From Tritrichomonas musculus (lineage: Eukaryota > Parabasalia > Tritrichomonadida > Tritrichomonadidae): a stretch of 64,000 nucleotides of DNA. Shown piece by piece: positions 31,658 to 41,502 of the stretch. The stretch lies in contig JAPFFF010000021.1 of assembly GCA_039105265.1 (NCBI GenBank), forward strand, positions 62,001 through 126,000. Direction: 5' to 3'. Numbering within the stretch: position 1 is the first letter of the stretch; every line of letters starts with the position of its first letter. Under the pieces are notes generated by a model. That model was not told the DNA's origin and made no database searches. It saw only the letters and a list, made by a program, of their open reading frames with translations. The position numbers and the translations under genes were made by a program.

Positions 31658-32881
31658 ATGTCAAAATTTTGGTTTCCAATGGATCCAGAGCATTACTTAG
31701 GAGAAATGAAAAAGATTCAAGAGAATCTCCTCAATTTTATAGATGAGGAAACTGGAGTTGATGAAAACTTTCAGAATCTTAAAGTTGTCTTTGACGAATT
31801 TAAAATTGTTGACGATAAAAATATATTAAAATCAACATTACATTTATTGTCTAGAGTTATTGATAACCATCATCGCGGACCTTCTTTTTTCGACAAGATC
31901 GAAAAAATCATAACATTGTTAAAATCATATATCACCAAATATTATTCGAATTTAGAAATTTTCAATATTTTTAAAAGAAACAAAAGAATTCTTCTCTTTT
32001 TAATTGAAGAAAAAATAATTACAATGAACCAATCTATTGTACTAAAATTATTATCAGATAAATATGTAAATCGAAAATATCCAGAATATTTTTCACCAGA
32101 AATCAAACCATTCATAAAGGAGAATTGGTTTCCAAAAAGATTGAAAAATAAAATTTTATTTAAATTACCAGAAAATTTCAATGAAAAAAGAAAAATCGGA
32201 GAAAATGACGATTATTTATGCGAATTGATTCGAAATGATTTGATTGAAGAATTCATCAAATATGTGAATTTAAATAATATAAAATTAAACGAAATAATAA
32301 TACCGGAATCAATTTATGAAACGAATTCTATTTTGATTGAAAAAAGCATAGATAGTCGAAATCTACACTGTTATGCTCTATTTTTTGGTTCGATTAGAAT
32401 TTTCCAATATTTGAGAAATGAAATTTATGAATGGCCTCTAGGTTATGCTATTTATTATGCAGTACATTCAAGAAATCAAGAAATTATTAGAATTGTTGAA
32501 GAAAATAGCAAAAATTTACATTATTCTGATTTTCTCATGGAGTCACTCAAATGTCATCATAATGAAATTGTCGAATATATTCGAGATAATTATTTGCAAT
32601 ATGACTTGTTAAAAGATAAAGAAATCTTTTATTTGAACCTAAAATTGCATAACTTTGAATTTATAACAAATAATTACTTGTTATTTCCTCAAATATTTAA
32701 CAATTTTGAGGAAATATTATATCATTTCGTTAAATATGACTATTATTATTTACTTGTTGATTTTCTTGTAAAAAACAAAGAAATTGATATTAATGCAAAA
32801 ATTAAAATAATTAAAAAATCTCAATTTTTTATCATGTTTCAAATACAAAAATATTTTAATGAAACAGATCAAATATGTTGA
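31658..32881 (+). CDS. DUF3447-family ankyrin protein, N-terminal head (second array locus)
   Basis: This 407-codon frame parallels 21684-22922. It has MKKIQENLLNFIDEE, FNIFKRNKRILLFLIEEKII, the acidic/basic KIGENDDYLCELIRNDLIEE, SIYETNSILIEKS, LHCYALFFGSIRIFQYL, the DUF3447-type CHHNEIVEYI, and the first ankyrin-like repeat (LVDFLVKNKEIDINAK). It ends after about 25 residues outside the family alignment. Eleven nucleotides after its stop the first 96-nt ankyrin unit starts (32893). As at the 22-kb locus, the head and downstream units are probably one gene. Identity to the other head is clear but divergent, so the duplication is not recent. Function unknown. Confidence 0.75.
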   Translation: MSKFWFPMDPEHYLGEMKKIQENLLNFIDEETGVDENFQNLKVVFDEFKIVDDKNILKSTLHLLSRVIDNHHRGPSFFDKIEKIITLLKSYITKYYSNLEIFNIFKRNKRILLFLIEEKIITMNQSIVLKLLSDKYVNRKYPEYFSPEIKPFIKENWFPKRLKNKILFKLPENFNEKRKIGENDDYLCELIRNDLIEEFIKYVNLNNIKLNEIIIPESIYETNSILIEKSIDSRNLHCYALFFGSIRIFQYLRNEIYEWPLGYAIYYAVHSRNQEIIRIVEENSKNLHYSDFLMESLKCHHNEIVEYIRDNYLQYDLLKDKEIFYLNLKLHNFEFITNNYLLFPQIFNNFEEILYHFVKYDYYYLLVDFLVKNKEIDINAKIKIIKKSQFFIMFQIQKYFNETDQIC

Positions 32882-32892
32882 TTTTTTAAAAT

Positions 32893-35205
32893 AAGACAGC
32901 TCTTTGTGTAGCAATTGAAAATGAAAATGTTGATATTGTCAAACTTTTTTTGGAAAATGAAAAACTTGATATTAACATTCTTAATATTTCGATTTTTAAT
33001 TATTTATAGTATTTTATAATTTTTTTTGTTAATAAAATTAGAGAAACAAGAATTTTAAAATTTTTTATTTCAATCATATTCAAAATTAAAAAATTCAATG
33101 GATTAGTAAAAGTTTTAAATCAAACATTCAAATACAGAATACATACAGAATGCTATTCATTTGGCAGTTGAAAAAGAAAATGTTGAAATTGTCAAACTTT
33201 TATTAAATCATCCCCAAATTGATGTTAATATTCTAAACATTATTGTTTTTTTATTTATTTATTTTTTAATGAAATTGCAAAATCAATTTTTTAATACAAT
33301 TTGAATTGAATAATTTCAATGGTATTCAAAAAGATTTTTCAATGGAATTTTACATAATCTATATTTATATGGATATAATAATTATATAAACGTTTCATAT
33401 AAAATTCTAAATTAACTTTTATCAAATTTTTATTTTTTATTTGAATGAAATTAATAAATTATTTTTTAACAAAACAGCATTATATTTGGCTGTTGAAAAA
33501 GGAAATTTAGAGATTGTTAAACTTTTATTATCATGTGATAAAACTAATGTTGACGCTTTAAATATTTCTATTTTGATACTTCTATAAAATTTAAAAAAAA
33601 AATATATTAATCGGATTCATAAATTAAAATGTTTTATATAATTTTAAAGAAATGTAATTTAATACTATTTTTGAATCAATTTTTTCAATACAATTCAAAA
33701 TTAAATATTTTAATAAAATTATAAAATAATTATTTTAATAAAATTATAAATTATACAATATTTCAATAATGTTTGCTACCCAATTTTCATTTTTTATTTA
33801 TGAAATTCTAAATCTTTTTTTTTTTTTATTTATGAAATTCAAAATCTTTTTTTTCTATGAAATCGAAAATTAATTTTTTAGATGAAACACTTGACGAACT
33901 CTTTAGAATTTCAAATAAAATATATTTCAATATAGTTCAAAAGTGTATGTTTTTATCAAATTTTTTTAAAACAATTAAATGATGTTAAAAATCATATATT
34001 TCAATATGATTTGAAATATTTTTTAAATTGTGTTCAAAATTGTAGTTTTTTTTTACCAAATTCAAAAATCCAATATTTTATTACATTTGAAATTGTATTT
34101 TAATATAATTTTAAAATCATCATTTCAATATAATTCATTTTTATATTTTGAAATTCAATTTGAAACTAAAAATTTTAATATAATTTTTAATTGGTTTTAT
34201 TTGTACTGTTAAAAATTAAATTTTTCAATGAAATTGAAAATTAAATATTTCAATGAAATTTAAAATCATAAATTTTAATACAATTATAAAATAAATTCAA
34301 CCAAACAGCATTGTATTTAGCCGTATGTAACCAAAATATAGAAATGATTAAACTTTTGTTGGCAGATCAAAGGATTGATGTTAATATCACTTATGTTTTC
34401 ACAATCTTTATAAATAAAGTTTATATTTTTATATTATAATAAAATTCTGATCATGTTTTTATATGTCATTCCAAATCAATACAATTATAAATCTCAATCA
34501 AATTTATCAGTCATATATTTCAATGTAATTCATAATCTTATATTTGAATAATATTTGTAATTTTGAATTTTCATGAAATTTGAAATCTTCTTTTTCAATC
34601 GAGTTTAAAATTTTATTTGTGAATTTTATTTGTAATTTTGTATTTTCATGAAATTTAAAATCTTCTATTTCAATAGAGTTTAAAATTTTATTTGTGAATT
34701 TGATTTGTAATTTTGAATTTTCATGAAATTTGAAATCTTCTATTTCAATCGAATTTAAAATTTTATTTGTGAATTTGATTTGTAATTTTGTATTTTCATG
34801 AAATTTAAAATCTTCTATTTCAATCAAATTTAAAAAATTTTTTTGAATCCAATTTGTAATTTTGAATTTTCATGAAATTTAAAATTTGATTTTTGAATCC
34901 AATTTAAAATCATTTATTTCAATCGAATTTAAAATTATTTATTTCAATCGAATTTAAAATTATTTATTTTCACGAAATTTATAATTATGAAATTTAATGA
35001 AATTACATAATTAAATAATTTTATATTTCAAGTTACATTTTAAAAATAAAATTATACAATTAATTTCATAATTAATATTTTGAATCTAAAAGCACCATTG
35101 CATGCAGCAGTTTTAAGAAAAAATAATGAAATAGTCCGAATTTTGTTAAATCATCCAGCAATTAATAAATATATCGCAGATGAAATTATAATTAATTATA
35201 AATAA
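32893..35205 (+). other. Four isolated 96-nt ankyrin units plus terminal ankyrin segment
   Basis: Units, each 32 codons without a break: a 32893-32988 (KTALCVAIENENVDIVKLFL), b 33146-33241 (QNAIHLAVEKENVEIVKLLL), c 33471-33566 (KTALYLAVEKGNLEIVKLLL), d 34302-34397 (QTALYLAVCNQNIEMIKLLL). The terminal segment e, 35089-35205, begins KAPLHAAVLRKNNEIVRILL and runs to a stop, like the last segment of the 15.7-kb locus. Spacers are about 157, 229, 735 and 691 nt. Unit a is preceded by AAAATAAG, and b by ACATACAG, which ends in AG; c and d are preceded by A-rich sequence with no AG. No GT donor follows the units. Confidence 0.7.
33242..35088 (+). repeat. 25-bp minisatellite spacers with a 75-bp higher-order block
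   Basis: The spacers carry a diverged 25-bp repeat whose coding-strand form is ATATTTCAAT followed by a variable AATTCAAAAT-like half. This matches the 16-21 kb array once strand is taken into account. Between about 34554 and 34880 the repeat is organised in a near-perfect 75-bp (3 x 25) block: TTTGTAATTTTG recurs at 34554, 34629, 34704, 34779 and 34853. This block was amplified more recently than the rest. Confidence 0.8.
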
Positions 35206-35261
35206 AATTAATATGCATATTTAAATGATTTTCAATAAACTTATGGAATACGCCATTCAAT

Positions 35262-35405
35262 ATGCCATTGTCTCCAGAAACAAATGATAAACCAAATGCA
35301 AATGAAAAGATTGTATTACAAATAGATGCTGAATTAGAAGAAATTGCTGATAATTTGAATTATAGGCATTTTAATGATAAAAAGAAACAATGCACCATAC
35401 AATAA
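35262..35405 (+). CDS. Small ORF ending in a CaaX-like tail
   Basis: A 47-codon ATG frame (MPLSPETNDKPNANEKIVLQ...) ends in a basic run and CTIQ. A polybasic stretch plus C-x-x-x end is the pattern of prenylated small GTPases, so this may be the 3' remnant of such a gene; no GTP-binding motif is present. The frame is open upstream only to a TGA at about 35225. It could also be a chance frame. Confidence 0.3.
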   Translation: MPLSPETNDKPNANEKIVLQIDAELEEIADNLNYRHFNDKKKQCTIQ

Positions 35406-35746
35406 TCAAGAGCTTAAATAAATAAACTTTAATTTTTAAATTTTAATTTTTATTTAAAGTCCTGGTTCCATTATTAAAATGGTACATCTATATGAAAGAT
35501 TAAAGTCCTGGTTCCATCTAATAAAATATATTATTTTAAAGATATTTTTAATAAAATCATCATAAAAAGATAATTATCATGAGATGTGGTTTTTAAATAA
35601 GATTTTATATTTCCTTCAAACTAATATGATGAAATAAACATATTTTACTTTTTTATTGGATTGCAACTTTTTGAATGCTTTTATTTTACTCCATTCAAAA
35701 TTTCATGAGATAAATAAATATATTATACTATTCAAAATCCAAATCA
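35406..35746. promoter_or_regulatory. Upstream region of AMMECR1 gene
   Basis: AAAGTCCTGGTTCCAT occurs twice, at about 35456 and 35505, as a short direct repeat. AACTTTTTGA at 35665-35674 lies 73 nt upstream of the AMMECR1 start; the same word or its complement occurs upstream of several other genes here. Confidence 0.35.
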
Positions 35747-36325
35747 ATGTCGGAACCAGCAACAAAAGAACTCTGCTATTTGTGCTTTGAAGCTCTTGAA
35801 AACAAAGTTCTTGGGCAAAATTCAACCAAAGTTTCATCACGAGTAGTTCAAAAAAATAATGTAAAATTTCCAATGTTCGTCACTTGGAAAATAGGCGATA
35901 GCTTAAGGGGATGCATTGGTAATTTTGAACCTCTGCCGCTTTATTCTGGTCTTCAAGAATACGCAGTTATCTCAGGATTAGAAGATCCTCGATTTCGACC
36001 TATGTCAGCAAAAGAAATTCCAAAATTAAACGTTGGAATTTCACTATTGCACACTTTTGAAAAAGCTAAAAATAGTTTAGACTGGGAAGTTGGAAAGCAT
36101 GGTATTGATATAAATATTGATGGATACTCAGCTACATTTTTGCCAGAAGTTGCATCAGAACAAAATTGGACCAAAGAAGAAACATTGAAGCATTTGGTTA
36201 GAAAGGCTGGATATTCAGGTAAGTTTGATAAATCTACCATTGATCGTATTAGACTTGAAAGATACCAATCATCAAAGTGTAAAGCAACTTATGATGAATA
36301 TAAAGCATTCATAGCCAATCTTTAA
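35747..36325 (+). CDS. AMMECR1: AMMECR1-family protein
   Basis: The 192-residue protein spans the whole AMMECR1 domain. It has CYLCFEALENK at the N terminus, FPMFVTWKIG, the hallmark LRGCIG motif at 53-58, then LQEYAVISGLEDPRF, ISLLHTFEKA, GKHGIDI, ATFLPEVASEQNW and the final RLERYQSSK. Its length fits the conserved domain alone, without the long disordered N terminus of the human protein. The family is highly conserved from archaea to humans; in animals AMMECR1 binds a ubiquitin ligase in cilium control, but the molecular role in protists is not established. Start: the first ATG gives the normal N terminus. Confidence 0.95.
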   Translation: MSEPATKELCYLCFEALENKVLGQNSTKVSSRVVQKNNVKFPMFVTWKIGDSLRGCIGNFEPLPLYSGLQEYAVISGLEDPRFRPMSAKEIPKLNVGISLLHTFEKAKNSLDWEVGKHGIDINIDGYSATFLPEVASEQNWTKEETLKHLVRKAGYSGKFDKSTIDRIRLERYQSSKCKATYDEYKAFIANL

Positions 36326-36472
36326 TATCTAATCTTTTTTTTTATAAAATAAAAAAAAATCTAATTTAATGTTATTATAATGAATTCCTATAAAAAAGTC
36401 TGATTATTCAAAAAAAAAATATTTTAAAAGGTAAATTTAATATTAATGATTAGATATTTTTAGTAATTTTCT

Positions 36473-36733
36473 TTATTTCAGGTCGCAATTGCATTTGAAG
36501 CATTTTTTGCATTCTTTTAAGCACTGTGGACAGCGTCTCACTGTATGGGACCTTGTGGGGATTTTGGCACCGCAAAGAGCGCAGTAATTATCATTATATT
36601 TATTAGCGCAATTGACGCATTTTGATGGATAATTAGTAGAGCAGTGCATGTTTTTTTCAACCTTTCCACAATAGACGCATTTATCCATGCATGCGTCACA
36701 AACAAACATGGCCTTGTTAGATTTTTGAGTCAT
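36473..36733 (-). CDS. Small Cys-rich zinc-binding protein (CRIPT-like, tentative)
   Basis: Starting at the ATG at 36731-36733 the protein is 86 residues with 16 or so cysteines, almost all in CxxC pairs: CDACMDKCVYCGK, CVNCANKY, YCALCGAKI, CPQCLKECKKCFKCNC. The spacing of CxxC...YCALCGAKI recalls CRIPT (…GICAMCGKKV), but overall length and order differ, so the link is weak. I prefer this start over the one 45 nt upstream because AACTTTTTCA, the promoter-like word seen at other genes, lies at 36759-36768, 26 nt upstream of it and inside the longer frame. A zinc-ribbon binding role is likely; the partner is unknown. Confidence 0.65.
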   Translation of the reverse strand: MTQKSNKAMFVCDACMDKCVYCGKVEKNMHCSTNYPSKCVNCANKYNDNYCALCGAKIPTRSHTVRRCPQCLKECKKCFKCNCDLK

Positions 36734-37030
36734 TATAAATAATGCTTGGTTAAATCTGAACTTTTTCAAATAAACCAATCTATTTTAAAGTTTCATATCA
36801 CTTGATCAATCAAAATAATTTATCTGTCATAATCTTTGAATTTTTTAATTATTAATTAATCCATATATATTTATATACATTTGCTGTTGTCTGTTTTATG
36901 AAATATTAAACTCAGAAAAAGTTTGTCTTGTTTTTTTTAACAATTTTTTTTTTACATTGGATTTTGAATTATTCTAAGAAAAAATTCTATAAGTTCACAT
37001 AAATATGAAAATCGTAAAAGGTAGGGGAAA
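36734..37030. promoter_or_regulatory. 5' flank of the Cys-rich gene
   Basis: AACTTTTTCA at 36759-36768 is the candidate core promoter word (TGAAAAAGTT on the coding strand), 26 nt upstream of the preferred start codon. The remainder is AT-rich. Confidence 0.4.
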
Positions 37031-38320
37031 ATGTCCTTTTTTCAATCTATCAATACTATTGAAATTATCTTTCAAAAAAAAAGCAACTGTAACTGTAAAA
37101 TCTACTGAAGAAATGTTTTGTCAAGTTGACATCGAGGTTTAAAAGCATTTGACTTTGCATATGAAAGTCTATCAAATCAATTGAAATCAAGGAATCTTCA
37201 AAATGGCATTTTGAAGATATGCTTCCATTTGCAATGATAATCATGGAGGAATCTATTAAAGTTAATATTGGCAACATTTAAAACAACATCACAATCCAAC
37301 GGTTTTAAGCAATGCCTCTTTATTCTGAAGCTTGCATTTTTTTAGATCAGTTTCAACAGCATTTATAGCACAAAATTTAGCTAAATAAATGTTGTAGCTT
37401 TTTTTCAACAGCATCATATTCACCAATTTATGTTAGAAAACATGGAATATATCTTTTTATTGAATTGACGAACTATTTTGTTGCTTTGATTAATGAACAA
37501 CAAAAAACCAAAGTTGGTGAATTCTACACAAAACTTAAGAAATAAACAACTGAGTCGCATTGATGCTGTAATAGTAATGAATAATTGCAACATGTTTGCT
37601 GGATTGGAAGGCACAGGAAGTATTCATTCAAGGATATTCGAATATCCACTTTCATCGAATCTTTGATATTTTTGTGTGTGTATATGTATCAAGTATTGTC
37701 CAGCTTCCTCTGATATGTATCATCTTTGTGATTATTTTAAATTGAATTGAAAGAAAGCTTCACTTTTCTGTCTTTGGATTCAAGCATTGGCTATGTTGTT
37801 AGAATAAAAGCATGCATTTGTTGTCACAAAAATTAAGAGCATGCTTGGGCAGATAAATTGTTTCACTTCTATCAAAAGCTGGAGAAACTGTGGTATTAAT
37901 GATTCAGATATCAAGGAGGATTGTCAAGTTTCAGCTGGCCATCTTTGTAATAATTCCATTAGATCTGTTGTTCACATTGTTATTTTATTTAACTATTGTG
38001 AACTTAAGTTTATATCTGTTCTGATTCTTCAATAGCTGCTCTTCCTCAGTTTTCTCTTTTTGAATGACGGCTCTGCTGGTGAAAAAGCACTCTTTTGTGT
38101 GGTTTTGGAGCTGCAATGTCATCGCTTCTTTATAACTTTTCTTTATCAATTAGTTGAAATTCTGACCGTTCAATAACCAAAAATCAAATTATACTTTTTC
38201 TGAAGTGTTTTAAAATTGAATCAAATTATACTTTTTCTGAAGTGTTAGAAATATTCGTTTCTTCTGCCAAAATGGTGAAAAGTTTCGTTAATATTGCTAA
38301 ACATACTAGCTGAATAAAAT
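37031..38320. pseudogene. Unidentified decayed coding-like DNA
   Basis: GC is visibly higher here than in the surrounding spacer. Several short frames look protein-like on the minus strand (KFCAINAVETDLKKCKLQNK at about 37305-37380; MLPILTLIDSSMIIIANGS ending at 37277) and others on the plus strand (IYVRKHGIYLFIELTNYF). All are broken by stops within 40-70 codons. I cannot assign a family or even the strand with confidence. A 38-bp direct duplication (AATCAAATTATACTTTTTC) lies at about 38181 and 38219. Confidence 0.35.
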
Positions 38321-39056
38321 TAAAAAATGAATCATTTATATCATGTTTTGAAAAATAATTTGATATAATAAGTGCCCAATGCTAATAATTTTTTTTTTTT
38401 TTTATGAAATTTTGATAAAAAGTATTAATTTCAAATATGCTTTTTTTTACTCAGAAAATGAAAGATGTAATTCATTTAATTCGGAATATAATTAAATTAA
38501 ACTTATATGAAACAAAATTTATGTAAAACTGATATCATCTACTCATGAAATGAAAATTGGTTAATAATTGATATTTTGATAAAATTATAGCATAAATATA
38601 TATTTAAGAATAAAAAAATGTGCGTATAATAATTTGATCATAAAATATTTATTGTTCTCCTTCCCTAAAAAAAATGTAAATTATTCAATATTGAATTAAC
38701 TCATAGAATATATGATTCAATAGAGTATTTTTTATAAAAAATAGACCTTAACGATTAAATCTTATTTTTTTCAAATTTTTATTGATTTTTTAATTTTATG
38801 ATTTCAATCTGTAAAAAAAAGACCACCACATTTTAATTCGTTTTTAAAGACGATATTTATGCATATTTTATTTGTGAAGTCTAATTGAATTTAATCTTTT
38901 GAATTTGAAAGGAGAACCTTAACGAATTTTGAAAAATAAAAAATACGTTATTTTCATTTCACAACTAATATTTTGAATGAAAAATGGTGCTGAAAATTTT
39001 AAAAATTTTATAAAACTAAAATGTTTAAATAAACTGAATTTTTACTTCATTTTAAA
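38321..39056. other. Intergenic 5' flank of DUF4419 gene
   Basis: AT-rich, nothing recognised except CTTCATTTT about 15 nt upstream of the DUF4419 start, which contains a TCA initiator-like word. Confidence 0.35.
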
Positions 39057-40103
39057 ATGACATTTGAGTCAATAACAATCCCTGTTGAACCATCAAAGAA
39101 AGATCTATCAATTCTTAATGTTCAGCCAGTCTCTAAGAGCCAAAGAATACAAAAACTTCAGAGAGAATCTTACTTCTGTTCTTCAATGAAAGAAGATCAG
39201 CAAATAATTTTCCAGCATGGAGATCATCCAGTGTTTAATGGTTTTGTTTGGGCCTATAAAAACCATCGGCCAATTACAATTTCACCAGATATATTTTGGA
39301 TCTTAATTAATCAAGCATTTTCAAATCATGTCTCCTTAAAAGCAGAAGAACTTCGTTCAATGTTTGTTAATTTTGAAGGTAAAAAAGAATTATTCGTTGA
39401 AAAACCTGATTTAGATATTAATACGATGACATCAAAAGATTGGGAGCAAGAATTTTTCCCTGAATTTGTTGAGCAAATATCACAATATACTGGAAAATGT
39501 ATTACTGATGCTTTAACTCCTAACTTCACTACCACTACTCCAATATCTCTTGCAGTTGGTCAATTATCTATCATGTCTACAATGAAGCAATATTTCTCAT
39601 TCAGAGGTATGGTTTGTGGTTGTGGTATTCCATATATTACAATAGAAGGATCCGTTGAAGATTGGCGTAAAATTGTTGAAAAATTAAATCATTTGAAAAA
39701 ATATCATTTTGAATGGTTTACAGATGATATTTCACCTATCATTGAAAAAATTATTGAAACAAAATTAGGAAAAGTTGACAATAAATTCTGGAAAGATATG
39801 ATTCGTATTAAAGATGGAACCGGATATTATGACCCTGATAAAGTTGACGGTTGGTTCACCAAATTTTTCCCATTTAATGATGAAGGTGAATATAATGATG
39901 GTTACATAACAAAGGGAGATGATTTGCAAAGTGAGATGTTAGATGTTCCATTTATCTTGGATGTCGTTTATCCTGGTAAAAGAGAGAGGAAATTTTGTGT
40001 AATTTATGCTGGTTTTGTTGGTCTGACGCAAAACAAAGAAAATGGAAGTTTTAAACCAGAAATTGGTTGGATTATTAAGGAGAAAAAGTCTACTATTTTA
40101 TAA
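39057..40103 (+). CDS. DUF4419 protein
   Basis: The 348-residue protein matches the DUF4419 pattern throughout: HPVFNGFVWAYKNHRPITIS, PDIFWILINQAFSNHV, LKAEELRSMFVNFEGKKEL, W-x-x-EFFPEFVEQI, NFTTTTPISLAVGQLSIMST, MKQYFSFRGMVCGCGIPYI, TIEGSVEDWRKIVEKL, and FWKDMIRI followed by a G-W-F segment near KVDGWFTKFFPF. The whole domain is present and the length is normal. Members occur widely in fungi, protists and some animals; their biochemical role is unknown. A broken fragment of a close paralogue lies at about 46074-46715. No signal peptide or membrane segment. Confidence 0.9.
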   Translation: MTFESITIPVEPSKKDLSILNVQPVSKSQRIQKLQRESYFCSSMKEDQQIIFQHGDHPVFNGFVWAYKNHRPITISPDIFWILINQAFSNHVSLKAEELRSMFVNFEGKKELFVEKPDLDINTMTSKDWEQEFFPEFVEQISQYTGKCITDALTPNFTTTTPISLAVGQLSIMSTMKQYFSFRGMVCGCGIPYITIEGSVEDWRKIVEKLNHLKKYHFEWFTDDISPIIEKIIETKLGKVDNKFWKDMIRIKDGTGYYDPDKVDGWFTKFFPFNDEGEYNDGYITKGDDLQSEMLDVPFILDVVYPGKRERKFCVIYAGFVGLTQNKENGSFKPEIGWIIKEKKSTIL

Positions 40104-40307
40104 AGCATGCTATCATTATAAAATTTTCATTTTAATATAATCAAATAAAAACAATTCATATGAATGGAGAACTTTTTGAGAAAAAATGAACCTTTACTGA
40201 TATAATTATAGAGGTTTGTTTGCTGGCCAAAACGATCAATTTTTATGTTTAAAAAAAAAAAAAATATGATATGAAAAGATGTGTCATTAAATAATTTTTT
40301 TTTTTTT

Positions 40308-40517
40308 CTAATCAGCACATACTAATCTTCCCAAACTGAATTGAAACCTAAGGATATCTTCAAATGCATCAAATTCTTCACCATTTTTATATTCAATGCA
40401 ATATCTAAAGGCATCATATATTTCATTATATGGCATAAGTTCAATTATCGTTTCATCATTATGTTCACATAGCTTACTTCCAATTAATAAACAAGATATA
40501 ATAATGTGACTTTTTCA
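40308..40517 (-). pseudogene. C-terminal coding remnant, family not recognised
   Basis: On the minus strand a frame without a start encodes SCLLIGSKLCEHNDETIIEL, then MPYNEIYDAFRYCIEYKNGE and ends ILRFQFSLGRLVCAD. The amino-acid composition and regular helix pattern are protein-like, unlike surrounding DNA. It is cut off upstream by a tandem repeat of about 43 bp. Identity unknown. It converges on the 3' end of the DUF4419 gene. Confidence 0.5.
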
Positions 40518-40665
40518 TCACGACTTTTTAGACTTATCAAAATTTTGATGACTTTTTCATCACAACTTTTTAGACTTATGGACATTTCAGTGATTTTTTA
40601 ATCACACGCTTTTGGACTTAGAATAATTAACTTGACTTTTTCATCAATCAAGTTCGAGTCTACGT
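40500..40665. repeat. Short tandem repeat, about 43-bp unit, 3-4 copies
   Basis: The word TGACTTTTTCATCAC and its variants recur at about 40506, 40549, 40591 (diverged) and 40631, followed in most copies by AACTTTTTAGACTTAT. Copies are diverged. The repeat abuts and probably truncated the minus-strand coding remnant at 40308-40517. Confidence 0.6.
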
Positions 40666-41502
40666 ATATGTAATAATTTGAGTATATTTCATGTCAAAGG
40701 AAAAAAAAAAAATAGTGTGCAATTATTTGTTTAAATATTTAAAGCAAGATTTCATGAAAGAAAGCCTATGACATTTAATTTATGTCTGTTAAAAGTTGAA
40801 ATTTCTGTTTAAGTGTTCACTTCACATCTAATTCTCACTTTTTGTGTTTTTTTTGTGTCGTTTACTTGATGAAAAGATGTAATTTTTTTTAATTTTATTA
40901 GATTATTTGATCTATTTTCATGAGTTTATTTGTATAATTATCACACTTAATATAGTAATCTATATATATATATTGTATATTAAATCTATTTTTTTATTAC
41001 ACATAAAGATTTAATTCTCATAAATCTAGATTGGTTACAAGAAATAAGAAATTCTTTAAATGTATCAGATCTTTTATTTTTATTCATTTTTAATATCAGA
41101 TAAAACTTTAGTTTTTATATCAATATCAGAAAAAAGTAAATCATTATTTAGTAAACCTAGTGTCACTTTACACCATTAGTGGTGTATTTTAAAAAAACTT
41201 CATCAAAATTTCTATTTAAAATAGTATAAATAAGGCAAATGGTATAATTTTATTAGCTTTATGTGTATTGATATTAATTTATTTGGAATTTATTAAAAAT
41301 GAAAATATTGAATGATGAAGTAGAGCAACTAATTATGTTTTATTGATTTGAATTTACAAAATTATATATTGATCGAAAAATTGAGATTTGTGAAATCAAA
41401 AAAGTCCTGAATTTATTTGAAAAATTAAATGATCGATTAACCTCATTGTAAATTGAATTTGCTTTACTCAAAAAGTTTTCGGTTCAAAATAGTTGCTGTA
41501 AG
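40666..41502. promoter_or_regulatory. Intergenic and 5' flank of coiled-coil gene
   Basis: Mostly AT-rich unique DNA with a short TA run near 40963. TCAAAAAGTT at 41468-41477 is 25 nt upstream of the coiled-coil gene's start, in the position seen at several other genes here. Confidence 0.4.

Noticed and set aside
34507-34827. 106-codon minus-strand frame with a perfect-looking 25-residue protein repeat
   Set aside because: It is the 75-bp minisatellite block read on the non-coding strand; the repeat is at DNA level and the neighbouring units are coded on the plus strand.
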